The notes beneath the pieces are model-generated. The model did no database searches, was not told the DNA's origin, and saw only the letters and a list, made by a program, of their open reading frames with translations. From JACVRW01 sp963819635 (GTDB lineage Bacteria > Actinomycetota > Thermoleophilia > Solirubrobacterales > Thermoleophilaceae), in NCBI GenBank assembly GCA_963819635.1, contig CAWFWX010000003.1, positions 1,364,001-1,428,000 of the forward strand: a stretch of DNA of 64,000 nucleotides, given 5' to 3'. The position numbers were made by a program, and so were the translations under genes. The stretch's first letter is position 1. Each line of letters opens with the position of its first letter. Shown here piece by piece: positions 23,930 to 31,972 of this stretch.

Positions 23930-24510
23930 CTACTCCTTGGGGTGCCGGGGCCCCGGGGGGCAATCGGTGAGCGTGCCGCGAAACAGCGCGGCGTAGCGGC
24001 GCCCTGGATCGCCGCCGTGTTCCCGAAGTAGCTCACCAGCCGTGGCACGTTGAGCCAGTCGTGTGCGCTGCCGCTCATCACCGCCGAATGGCTGCTCCAC
24101 CTCCACTCCTCGGGCTCAGCGCACAGACCAGCCGTCACCGGATTCATCGCGATGTACATGGCCACGGTCCAGAGTTGCCCGTCGGTCTTGATCGGAACCG
24201 CGCCGTACCGTCCTTGGAAGAGATGGCCGGAGCGCCGATGCCGCGAGTTGAACTCGCGCGCATACAGGCTGTGCAACCTCTGGATGCCTTGGCCGAGATT
24301 TGCCTCCGGCGTTTCAACCAGCAGATGGACGTGGTTCTCCATGAGGCAGTAGGCGAACATCCGCCATCGACGTTGCTTCGCCGTGGCACGGAGCATCCGC
24401 AGATAGGTGTGCCGGTCGACGTCGTCGCGGTAGATCAGGCGCTTGTCGTTGCCGCGCGCGAAGACGTGGAACACGCCACCCTCGACCTCTTCGCGTGGCT
24501 TGCGGGGCAC
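23930..24510 (-). pseudogene. REP-associated tyrosine transposase (RAYT), frameshifted
   Basis: Y1-type transposase of the IS200/TnpA_REP family. Visible are FHVFARGNDKRLIYRDD, the HUH motif in CLMENHVHLLVE, and RRSGHLFQGRYGAVPI. The catalytic Tyr is probably in TVAMYIAMNPVTAGL. After VSYFGNTAA the frame slips near 24008-24014. The expected tail DPGRRYAALFRGTLTDCPPG reads in the next frame to TAG 23930, net -1. Without the shift the frame runs on to 23731 over the neighbouring gene. A matching REP palindrome lies 53 bp upstream. Disrupted or mis-sequenced single copy. Confidence 0.85.
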
Positions 24511-24562
24511 ATGGTGAAGAGCGATCTCGCACAGACCTCCACCCCCTCACCAACCCTCAACC

Positions 24563-24591
24563 AACCTCAAGGGGTCTGACCCCTTGAGGTT
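24563..24591. repeat. REP palindrome beside RAYT
   Basis: Perfect palindrome with 14-bp arms AACCTCAAGGGGTC and its reverse complement around one T. The 17-bp core equals the units at 13088 and 13109. It sits between egtBD and the RAYT remnant, the usual position for the REP recognised by a RAYT. Confidence 0.9.
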
Positions 24592-24617
24592 GAGAGTTGC
24601 GCCAGCGGCTCGCGGCA

Positions 24618-26852
24618 CTACTCGGATTCGTGGCGCGCCACCGCGAGCCCGAACAGGCCGTTCTCGTCGGTGAAGAAGTCGTCGAGCCGGAGGCCCGCGC
24701 CCGTGAGCTCGCTCTCGACCGCGTCGCGCGTGAACTTCGCGCTGATCTCGGTGCGGATCTCCTCGCCGTCCTCGAAGGTGAGCTCGAGGTCGGCTCCCTC
24801 GATGCGCACGTCCTGCGCGCCATTCGCCCTCAGCCGCATCTCGATCCACGAGTTCGCCTCGTCGAAGAACGCGACGTGCTCGAACGCTTGGGGGTCGAAG
24901 TTTGCGCCCAGCCCGTCGTTGACCACGCGCAACACGTTGCGGTTGAACTCGGCCGTGACGCCCTGACTGTCGTTGTAGGCCGCCTCGAGGACGCTCCGGT
25001 CCTTCACCAGGTCGGTGCCGATCAGGAGGCGGTCGCCGGGCAGCATCTGCCTTCGGAGCCGGGTGAGGAACGCGGCGCGCTCGTCGGGGAAGAGGTTGCC
25101 GATCGTTCCGCCGAGGAAGGCAAACAGGCGGCGCTGCCCGTTCGGCACGCGAGCGAGGTCGCGGCCGAAGTCGCCCACGACCCCGTGCACCTCCAGCCCC
25201 GGGTACAGCTCGACGAGCTCGGCGGCGCAGCTCTCCACCGTCGCCTGCGACACGTCGAGCGGCACGTAGCGGCGCAAGGTGCCCTCGCCCGCCATCGCGT
25301 ACAGCAGCGCGCGCGTCTTCGAGGCGCTGCCCGAGCCGAGCTCGACGAGCTCCGCGGCGCGCGAGTCGCGGACGATCTCGGGCGCACGGCGGTTCAGGAT
25401 CTCCCGCTCGGCGCGGGTCGGGTAGTACTCGGGCAGCGTCGTGATCTGGTCGAACAGCTCGGAGCCGCGCGCGTCGTAGAAATACTTCGGCGGCAGCTGC
25501 TTGAGCTCGCTGGTGAGGCCGGCCCGCACGTCGTCGGCGAGGGTGTCGCGGACGTCGAGCACCTCGATGCGGACGCTCGGCTCGCTCGGCGCGTCGACCA
25601 CGCAGCGGAAGCCCGCGAACAGCTGGCGCCGCTGCGGGTAGTCCCAGTTGCGGAAGGTCGCCCGCGCCGCGCTTGGCCGCGTCGCCCACGAGCCACCGCG
25701 CAGCACCTTGTACGGGCCGCCGAAGAAGATCTCGGAGTACTCGCGATAGGGCCACGCGCGGAAGCCCGGGTAGCCGCCGAAGTCGCTCGCGGTCCACTCC
25801 CAGCAGTCGCCGGTCATGCCCAGCACGCCGTATGGAGACGCGCCGTCCGGGTACGCGCCGGCCGGCGCGGGCCCGAAGCCCAGCTGGTCGAGGTTCGCGA
25901 CGGACTCGTCGGGCGTCTCGTCGCCCCACGGAAAGCGGCGCTTCTCGCCCGCGGCCTCGTCCCAGGAGGCCGCCTTCTCCCACTCGGCCTCCGTGGGCAG
26001 GCGAGCGCCGCGCCAGCGCGCGTACGCATCGGCCTCGTACCACGACACGTGCATCACAGGCAGGACCGGGTCGAGCGGCTCCACCCGGTCGAAGCTGCGC
26101 ACGCGGCCGTCGGCGGTCCAGTAGAGGGGGCGCTCGATCGCGTTCGCCTCGCGCCACGCCCAGCCCTCCTCGGTCCACAGCTCGCGCCGCCGGTAACCGC
26201 CGGCCTCGACGAAGCCGAGGAACTGGCCGTTCGTGACGGGCAGCCGGTCGATGTCGAACGCCGGCACGTGGACGACGTGCTGGGGCCGCTCGTTGTCGTA
26301 GGCGAACTCGGCGTCCGGCTCGCCGAGCGGGAACGGTCCGGCGTCGATCCGCACCATGCCGCCGTCGGCCGCCCCGTCTGGGAGTGGGCGCCGGTCGGGC
26401 GAGTAGACGCCGCGCTCGGCCAGCTGCAGGGTCTGAAGCATCGTCTCGTTGTGCTGGTGCTCGTGCTGGACGACCATCTCCCAGACCGGCCCCACCAGCG
26501 CCACACGGTCGAGCAGCGCGAGCGACCGCGCACGCGTCTCGGCCATGAAGTCGAGCGCCTCGGCTCGCCGGAGATAGGGCACGTCGCCTCGCTCCGAGCG
26601 CGGCGTCTCGTCGGCGTCGTAGACCACGGCGAGCTCGGGCCGCAGCGGCGCCAGCGCCCCCGTCCGCTGGGCCAGCCAGAGATCCTCGAAGGCGGCGATG
26701 TGGCCGAGGTCCCACACGAGCGGGCTCATCAGCGCGTCGTGGACGCGGTGGAGATCCTCGTCGCTCACGCCCTCGACGAGCGCCAGCGTGCGCTCGCGCG
26801 CCTCGGCGAGCAGCTCGCGCACGTCGGCGGAGAGGAGGGCGGCGGCCGGCAC
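24618..26852 (-). CDS. egtBD: Fused ergothioneine enzymes EgtB-EgtD
   Basis: 744 residues joining two ergothioneine enzymes. Residues 1-160 form the DinB-like domain with the iron ligands H51, H130 and H134 (HEHQH). Residues 165-418 form the FGE-sulfatase-like domain (LPTEAEWEKAA, MTGDCWEWTASDFGG, VLRGGSW); together this is EgtB, the sulfoxide synthase. Residues 430-744 are EgtD, the histidine N-methyltransferase, with LPPKYFYDARGSELFDQI and the SAM motif ELGSGSASKT. The order is the reverse of fungal Egt1 (EgtD then EgtB). No egtA, egtC or egtE nearby. Strong call. Confidence 0.95.
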   Translation of the reverse strand: MPAAALLSADVRELLAEARERTLALVEGVSDEDLHRVHDALMSPLVWDLGHIAAFEDLWLAQRTGALAPLRPELAVVYDADETPRSERGDVPYLRRAEALDFMAETRARSLALLDRVALVGPVWEMVVQHEHQHNETMLQTLQLAERGVYSPDRRPLPDGAADGGMVRIDAGPFPLGEPDAEFAYDNERPQHVVHVPAFDIDRLPVTNGQFLGFVEAGGYRRRELWTEEGWAWREANAIERPLYWTADGRVRSFDRVEPLDPVLPVMHVSWYEADAYARWRGARLPTEAEWEKAASWDEAAGEKRRFPWGDETPDESVANLDQLGFGPAPAGAYPDGASPYGVLGMTGDCWEWTASDFGGYPGFRAWPYREYSEIFFGGPYKVLRGGSWATRPSAARATFRNWDYPQRRQLFAGFRCVVDAPSEPSVRIEVLDVRDTLADDVRAGLTSELKQLPPKYFYDARGSELFDQITTLPEYYPTRAEREILNRRAPEIVRDSRAAELVELGSGSASKTRALLYAMAGEGTLRRYVPLDVSQATVESCAAELVELYPGLEVHGVVGDFGRDLARVPNGQRRLFAFLGGTIGNLFPDERAAFLTRLRRQMLPGDRLLIGTDLVKDRSVLEAAYNDSQGVTAEFNRNVLRVVNDGLGANFDPQAFEHVAFFDEANSWIEMRLRANGAQDVRIEGADLELTFEDGEEIRTEISAKFTRDAVESELTGAGLRLDDFFTDENGLFGLAVARHESE

Positions 26853-26862
26853 GCTTCCAACG

Positions 26863-27507
26863 TTACGCGAGTGGCGCCCTCGCGAAGTTCACGGAGAATG
26901 CCCGGCACCACACCACGACTGTGGAGTAGCGATCGAGGTCGATCCCGCGCGGGAGCTCGTACTGCTGGTTGCCCTTGTTCCCCTTCAGCGCGCCGAGGTC
27001 CTCGAAGTCGTCGACCTCCGATTCGTCGCGGGCGGGCCCGGCGACCAGGTACACGCGCAGGTCCGGGCCGTTGTCGACCTCGAAGCCGGTCAGCGTGAGC
27101 ACGTGCCGGCCCGCCTCGGTGCGGATCGCCGTCGCGGTCCCGGTGACCGAGTGGGCGACGGGCTCAAAGCGCCCGCGTGCGACGAGCTCGTTCTGGGAGC
27201 CGCTCGCCCGCACGACCCGCTCGTTCACCTCGTCGTCCACGAGCGAGGAGCGCCCGAGATACGCACCCGCCACAACGGCGGTGAGCAGGTAGGAGCCGAG
27301 GACGGGAACACGCAGGCCCGGGCGGCGCCAGGCCACGGCCAGGCACGCGGCCCCCGCCACCGCGATCCACACCGCGGTGAGCACCATGGCGACGCCGAAG
27401 TCGTTCGTGACGAGGCCGCCGGTCACCCAGATGCCTGCCAGCACGAGGACGACCACGATGACCGCGGCGGCCAGCTGGGCCGGAAGGGTGATGCGCCTGC
27501 CGGTCAT
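26863..27507 (-). CDS. Membrane-anchored DM13-domain protein
   Basis: 214 residues. Three N-terminal hydrophobic helices (about 10-30, 40-58, 68-85), then an outside domain of the DM13 type: LTLTGFEVDNGPDLRVYLV, NQQYELP, and YSTVVVWCRAFSVNFARA with the conserved Cys near the C-terminus. DM13 domains are suspected redox modules. Start ATG 27507. It lies 10 bp upstream of egtBD in the same direction, so cotranscription with ergothioneine synthesis is possible. Confidence 0.82.
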   Translation of the reverse strand: MTGRRITLPAQLAAAVIVVVLVLAGIWVTGGLVTNDFGVAMVLTAVWIAVAGAACLAVAWRRPGLRVPVLGSYLLTAVVAGAYLGRSSLVDDEVNERVVRASGSQNELVARGRFEPVAHSVTGTATAIRTEAGRHVLTLTGFEVDNGPDLRVYLVAGPARDESEVDDFEDLGALKGNKGNQQYELPRGIDLDRYSTVVVWCRAFSVNFARAPLA

Positions 27508-27576
27508 GGACGCGTCCCACGTTACACCCGCGTGGTAGGGCGGCTTCCCCGCCCGGTGGGACCCGCTGCCGCTCCG

Positions 27577-27600
27577 GCCCGCCGGCATGCGCCGGCGGGC
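27577..27600 (-). terminator. Hairpin after histone-like gene
   Basis: Perfect 10-bp stem GCCCGCCGGC with loop ATGC, located 15 bp beyond the stop of the gene at 27616. It is G+C only with no T-run. Confidence 0.55.
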
Positions 27601-27615
27601 TCGGCGAGCGGGCGT

Positions 27616-27903
27616 CTACTTCTTCTTCGCCTTGCCGCCGCGCGCCGCGCCCGCGCGGCTGGCGGCCGCCTTGCCCGCCTGCTTCGCGGCACGGCCGGTC
27701 GACTCGCCCGCCGACTTCAGGCTTCCGGCGGCGGCTCCGACGGCCCGCTTCGCCGTGCCGAGCGCTTTCTGCGCGTCCCTGCCCTGCCTCGTTCCCGCGG
27801 ACTTCTTGCCGGCGGTCGAGGAGCTGGCCCGCTGCTCGTTGCGCTTCCTTGTGGCGGCTGCCTTCTTGGCCGCCGCCGAGCGATCCGCCTTCGTCTGCGC
27901 CAT
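27616..27903 (-). CDS. Lys/Ala-rich histone-H1-like basic protein
   Basis: 95 residues, of which most are Ala, Lys, Arg, Gly and Ser. Repeated AAKKAAATRKR and AKQAGKAAASRAG segments and a KAKKK C-terminus resemble bacterial H1-like nucleoid proteins or the C-terminal tails of actinobacterial HU. AGGAGGT is about 6 nt before ATG 27903. Probably DNA-binding; such low-complexity proteins are hard to place in a family. Confidence 0.7.
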   Translation of the reverse strand: MAQTKADRSAAAKKAAATRKRNEQRASSSTAGKKSAGTRQGRDAQKALGTAKRAVGAAAGSLKSAGESTGRAAKQAGKAAASRAGAARGGKAKKK

Positions 27904-27920
27904 CGCGCACCTCCTGGTTC

Positions 27921-27941
27921 GGGTAGGCATCTGCCCTACCC
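27921..27941. promoter_or_regulatory. Inverted repeat in divergent promoter
   Basis: GGGTAGG and CCTACCC separated by 7 nt, in the 69-bp spacer between two divergent genes. It could be an operator for one or both; nothing further supports this. Confidence 0.3.
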
Positions 27942-27972
27942 AGACCGTCGAGCGCTGATACCTTGCGCCGCC

Positions 27973-29346
27973 GTGCGGAAGCTGGCCCCTCTTCTCGCTC
28001 TTGCCGTCGCCGTGCTGGCCGGGCCGACATCGGCCACCGCCGCGGTGAAGCTCGAGCGCCTGCCCGGATTCCCCTCCGCCGGCACGCCCGCCAAGTTCAA
28101 CAAGGTCGGCGTTCTGAAGGTCGGGCCGAGGGACGCTCCGAACATCCTCGTCCTGAACCCCGGCACCTCGGCGAGCGCCGCCTACTTCGCCCCGCTCGCC
28201 GAGGACATCGTGCGCAGGGCGCGCGGCTGGCAGGTGTGGGCGGTCGAGCGCAGGGAGAACCTGCTCGAGGACCACTCGATGCTGAACCGGGCGAAGCGCG
28301 GACTCGCCACCGGGCAGCAGATGTTCGACTACTACCTCGGCTGGATCACGGATTCGAGCATCGCGACCCACTTCCAGTTCATCCCGGACGACGACGTCGC
28401 GTACGCCCGCCGGTGGGGCATGCGAGTGGAGGTCGAGGACCTCCGGCGCGTGGTCACGGCGGCGCAGCGGACCGGGCGCCACGTGGTCGTGGGCGGGCAC
28501 TCGCTCGGCGGGACGATCACGACCGCCTACGCGACCTGGAACTTCGGTGGGCGGCCGGGCGCGCGCGGGCTGTCGGGCCTCGTCTACATCGACGGCGGCA
28601 GCGGCCCCACGCCGATCTCGGAGGCCGACGCCCGCCAGCGGCTGACAGACCTCGCGTCCGGCTCGCCCTGGCTCACGTTCGGCGGCATCATGGCCCCGTT
28701 CACCGGCCTCTTCAACTCGACCGGAGCGCTCGGCGTCCTGATCGACCCGGACTCGCCTTCGATCGGCCAGGCCTGGCCGCTCCTGCCCTCGAATCTGAAG
28801 CCGCCGATTCGGGTCACGAATCGCGGGGAGTACGGCTACGCCCTCGACACCGCGACCTCGCCGCCGGGGCTCGTTGCCGCGCAGGCCCATCTCGGCCGGC
28901 TGGCGGACAGCGGCGACCCGCGTGGCTGGAACGACGCGGACGAGCTCACCCCTCTCGACCGCTACGCGCGCATATTCGCCGGGGCCGGCCTCAGGGGCCT
29001 CGACGGAACCGCCTGGTATCACCCGCAGCGGCTCACGCTCGACGCGGGCGCGGTCGCCGCCGGCAACAGGAACCCGGCACAGAGGGTGCTCGACGTGCAC
29101 GCGACCCACGGCGACGACCTGCCGAGGGGCCTGCGCATCTACGCCTTCGGGGCGGCGCTCGGCGGCGAGCGGGTGCTCGACGCCGCGAGGGCCCTCGCCC
29201 GGCAGTCCGGCATCCCGAAGCGCAACCTGACGCTGGTAGACCGCCACGCGACCTACGCCCACAACGACCCGAACTCGGCCGCGCCGGCGAAGAACGTGTT
29301 CCTGAAGGGCCTGGTGCGCTACCTGCGGCGAATCGGCCGCGGCTAG
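27973..29346 (+). CDS. Secreted alpha/beta hydrolase
   Basis: 457 residues from GTG 27973. Signal peptide (RKLAPLLALAVAVLAGPTS, then ATA) and a lipase-type nucleophile elbow GGHSLGG near residue 180. An oxyanion-region candidate is LVLNPGTSASAA near 60. The C-terminal part has DRHATYAHNDP, which could supply the catalytic His. Substrate unknown; an extracellular ester or lipid is likely. Monocistronic. Confidence 0.82.
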   Translation: MRKLAPLLALAVAVLAGPTSATAAVKLERLPGFPSAGTPAKFNKVGVLKVGPRDAPNILVLNPGTSASAAYFAPLAEDIVRRARGWQVWAVERRENLLEDHSMLNRAKRGLATGQQMFDYYLGWITDSSIATHFQFIPDDDVAYARRWGMRVEVEDLRRVVTAAQRTGRHVVVGGHSLGGTITTAYATWNFGGRPGARGLSGLVYIDGGSGPTPISEADARQRLTDLASGSPWLTFGGIMAPFTGLFNSTGALGVLIDPDSPSIGQAWPLLPSNLKPPIRVTNRGEYGYALDTATSPPGLVAAQAHLGRLADSGDPRGWNDADELTPLDRYARIFAGAGLRGLDGTAWYHPQRLTLDAGAVAAGNRNPAQRVLDVHATHGDDLPRGLRIYAFGAALGGERVLDAARALARQSGIPKRNLTLVDRHATYAHNDPNSAAPAKNVFLKGLVRYLRRIGRG

Positions 29347-29356
29347 CGGCCGCCCG

Positions 29357-29749
29357 TCAGCCGCCCGGCGGCGGGTCGAGGCCCAGCTGCTGGAAGCGGT
29401 CGAGCGTGTCCTCGAGTCCCCAGGCCGACGCGATCCGGTCGCCGCTGAAGGTGAAGAAGTAGACCTCGTCGACGCTCTCGAAGCGCCTGCCGGTGGGCGG
29501 GTGGCCGCGCCACTCCCCGAGGTGCGTGGCGGAGCACTCGAAGCGGCCCGCCACGGTGTCGCCGTCGGCCACCAGCTCGACTATGTCCATGTGCACGTCG
29601 GGGAACGAGCCGCGGAAGGCGCCGAACCAGTCGCGCGCCGAGGCCGCCATCTCCGGAGTGAACAGCTCGTCGATCAGGTCGTCGCGGCCGCCGTTGACCG
29701 CCTCCTCGACGAACCGCGTTACGAGCGCCTTCCTGTCCACGGCCAACAA
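29357..29749 (-). CDS. SnoaL-like ester cyclase family protein
   Basis: 130 residues with the NTF2/SnoaL fold pattern: N-terminal helix RFVEEAVNGGRDDLIDELF, then SFPDVHMDIVELVADGDTVAGRF (split: FPDVHMDIVELV, ADGDTVAGRF) and FFTFSGDRIASAWGLED. Many such proteins are uncharacterised; polyketide cyclase activity is not implied. Converges on the hydrolase gene with 10 bp between. Confidence 0.82.
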   Translation of the reverse strand: MLAVDRKALVTRFVEEAVNGGRDDLIDELFTPEMAASARDWFGAFRGSFPDVHMDIVELVADGDTVAGRFECSATHLGEWRGHPPTGRRFESVDEVYFFTFSGDRIASAWGLEDTLDRFQQLGLDPPPGG

Positions 29750-29769
29750 GGCTACGTAGCCTGTCTCTC

Positions 29770-30111
29770 GTGCTCTACATGGTCATCGAGCGCTTCACCC
29801 GCGGAGCGGACCCGGTCTACGAGCGCGCGGCGGAGCTCGGGCGCCAGCTGCCGGACGGGCTGAGCTACGTCGACAGCTGGGTGGACGAGCACCGCGAGCG
29901 CTGCTTTCAGCTGATGGAGACGGATGACCCGCGCCTCTTCGACGAGTGGACCGCACGGTGGGCCGACCTCGCCGAGTTCGAGATCGTCCCGGTGATCACG
30001 TCGGCCGAGGCGGCTGCCGTCACTCGAACACCGTCTCGAGCGGAACCCCGATCAGCTGGAGGCGCCGGGTCAGCCCGTTCAGAGCGAACTCACGAATCTC
30101 CTCCTGGGTGA
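29770..30111 (+). CDS. DUF3303-family protein with antisense-overlapping tail
   Basis: 113 residues from GTG 29770. The first 88 residues match the small DUF3303 family (MVIERFTRGADPVYERAAELGR, given here as VIERFTRG and VYERAAELG; then CFQLMETDDPRLFDEW and FEIVPVITSAEAA). The last 25 residues overlap the 3' end of the convergent diiron gene by 92 nt and look non-conserved, so a lost stop codon or small indel near 30020 is possible. Function unknown. Confidence 0.75.
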   Translation: MLYMVIERFTRGADPVYERAAELGRQLPDGLSYVDSWVDEHRERCFQLMETDDPRLFDEWTARWADLAEFEIVPVITSAEAAAVTRTPSRAEPRSAGGAGSARSERTHESPPG

Positions 30112-30859
30112 CGCCGAGCAGCTCGCTCGAGCCGTCGCCGTCGCCCGGGGGCTTCAGCGACTCCGCGACAGAGGGCAGCAGGTCTCGCAGCGTTTCGCGC
30201 ACCGCGTCGCCGAGCTCGGGCCGCTCGCGGACGGTCTCGCGCAGGAACCAGACCCCGTAGCCGATGTGCCGCGTCTCGTCGTGGTGGATCTTCGAATAGC
30301 CCTCCACGAAGCCCGGCAGCAGCTCCTCGGCGGTCAGGTAGTCGGTGATGAACTTGAAGGAGGTCAGGCCGAGGGTGCTCTCGAGCACCAGGTGGTAGAG
30401 CGTCACGAAGCGCACCTTCGCGGCGAGATCCTCCGGGTTCGCCACGAGCTGCTCGTGCGCGTGGACGAGCGCCTCGTCGAAGATGTGGCGGAACGCGTCC
30501 GACACGGATTCGCGCGCCTCCTTCACGTGCGCGGCGATCAGCCGCGGCTCCGCGATCACCTCGTCGCGAAAGCGCGCGTAGAACTGCATGTGGCGCGCCT
30601 CGTCGACCTGCTGCGTCGAGAGGAACGTGGCCTCCTCCTCGGAGCCGTGCGCCGCCACGAGGCCGGTGAACTTCGTGGTGATGCGCTCCTCGGCGACCAT
30701 CAGCGAGGCCAGCGCGAACTGGATGATCTCCCGGACGTCCGGATCGATCCCGGGCCACTGCTCCCTGTCGACGCCCAGGTCGACGTCGAATGGGCTCCAC
30801 TGCCCGTCCTCCCAGCGGCGATAGAGCGTCTGCGGATCGTTCAGCTGGATTTCGGTCAT
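30020..30859 (-). CDS. R2lox-like diiron (Mn/Fe) oxidase
   Basis: 279 residues of the ferritin-like ribonucleotide-reductase R2-like family. Metal ligands are probably E57, E87, H90 (QVDEARH), E160, E195 and H198 (HHDETRH). Tyr155, five before E160, matches the Tyr of the R2lox Val-Tyr crosslink; the Val partner is Ile60. Resembles mycobacterial ligand-binding oxidases rather than true R2, and no NrdA partner is nearby. ATG 30859 overlaps the MFS gene, which follows arsM, so it is probably cotranscribed with arsenic genes. Its substrate there is unknown. Confidence 0.85.
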   Translation of the reverse strand: MTEIQLNDPQTLYRRWEDGQWSPFDVDLGVDREQWPGIDPDVREIIQFALASLMVAEERITTKFTGLVAAHGSEEEATFLSTQQVDEARHMQFYARFRDEVIAEPRLIAAHVKEARESVSDAFRHIFDEALVHAHEQLVANPEDLAAKVRFVTLYHLVLESTLGLTSFKFITDYLTAEELLPGFVEGYSKIHHDETRHIGYGVWFLRETVRERPELGDAVRETLRDLLPSVAESLKPPGDGDGSSELLGVTQEEIREFALNGLTRRLQLIGVPLETVFE

Positions 30860-31965
30860 GCGCGCGTGCCCTGCGCACGAGTCAGCACGAGCACGAGCAG
30901 TGCCGCCGCAGCAGCCGGGACGAGCCAAACGTATCCGTAGCCAGCGCCCTCCGCCACGATCCCCCCGGTCAGTGGGCCGAGCAGGTAGCCGATGATCCCG
31001 ATCTGCGACCAGACGACCATCGCGGTCACGATCCGTTCGACGGGCACCGCCTCGACGAGCAAGCCGAGCGAGCCGGTGTTCCCCAACCCGATCCCGAGTG
31101 CCGCGAGTAGCAGCGCCACCACCCAGAGCGGCACGTCGGTGGCGATGCCCGCGAGCGCGATGCCGGCGACGCTGAGCACGGCCGCGGCGATCACCAGCGG
31201 GCGCGGCGGCCGGCCGCCCGAGGCTGTCGCGCCGATCGCAACGACAAGCGAGGCCCCGACGTAGAGCGCGCCGATCTGCGCCTGGGTGACGCGCTCGGCG
31301 AGGTGCAGCGGCAGTACGCCCTCGAGCACGCCCAGCGCCAGCGACGCGAACAGGATGGCCCCGGAAGCGATCCAGAACGCACGCGTGCGAAGCACCCCCC
31401 GGTCGCCTGTGAACTCGCGCTGCACCGCGGGCCTCACGAACAGGACAAGCGGCATTGCAAGGAGCAGCATCACGAGGTAGGCGAGGAAAGGCCCGTGGAT
31501 ACCCCCGAACGCGCCGAGCGCCGGGCCGATCAGGCCGCCCGCGGAGTAGGCCGCGAACACGCGGCTCATGCAGACGTACTCCTGCCCTGGCCAGCGTTCG
31601 AGCGTGTCGAACGTGACTCCGATCCAGATGCCTCCTGAGCCGAGCCCCATGAGGGTCCGCGCGGCGAAGTAGACACCGAGCGAGTCGCCCGCGACGAACC
31701 CAACCGCCCCTACGGCGACAAGGCCGAGAGACGCGATCAGCAGCCACCTGGGACCGAGGCGGCGCACAGCCCAGCCGGCCAGCGCGAAGCCCGCGACCAT
31801 GCCCGCCGGGAACGACGCAACCAGCAGTCCGATCGTCGCCGGTCCTGCGCCGGTCGCGTCGGCGATCGCGGGCGCGACCGGGACGATCACGCTGTACCCG
31901 GTCGCGTCGAGCGCGCCCAGTGCGAGCAGGAGCGGGTATGCAGCGGCCGTGCGCGCCGCGGTCAT
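30856..31965 (-). CDS. MFS transporter in arsM operon
   Basis: 369 residues with about 11-12 transmembrane helices. Conserved MFS features include DATGYSVIVPVAPAIA in helix 1 and the loop 2-3 motif GWAVRRLGPRW, a variant of the motif-A pattern. It starts 7 nt after arsM and overlaps the diiron gene by ATGA. The context suggests export of arsenic species or methylarsenicals, but it is not recognisably ArsB, Acr3, ArsP or ArsJ. Substrate is inference. Confidence 0.85.
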   Translation of the reverse strand: MTAARTAAAYPLLLALGALDATGYSVIVPVAPAIADATGAGPATIGLLVASFPAGMVAGFALAGWAVRRLGPRWLLIASLGLVAVGAVGFVAGDSLGVYFAARTLMGLGSGGIWIGVTFDTLERWPGQEYVCMSRVFAAYSAGGLIGPALGAFGGIHGPFLAYLVMLLLAMPLVLFVRPAVQREFTGDRGVLRTRAFWIASGAILFASLALGVLEGVLPLHLAERVTQAQIGALYVGASLVVAIGATASGGRPPRPLVIAAAVLSVAGIALAGIATDVPLWVVALLLAALGIGLGNTGSLGLLVEAVPVERIVTAMVVWSQIGIIGYLLGPLTGGIVAEGAGYGYVWLVPAAAAALLVLVLTRAQGTRA

Positions 31966-31972
31966 CGTCAGC

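Noticed and set aside
24597..27098. An 833-codon plus-strand open frame opposite egtBD
   Set aside because: Shadow frame of a confirmed EgtB-EgtD fusion; composition is typical of antisense reading (Arg, Val, Glu, His).
30020..30859. Ribonucleotide reductase small subunit (nrdB/nrdF)
   Set aside because: No large-subunit gene nearby, and ligand/Tyr spacing fits R2lox-like proteins better.
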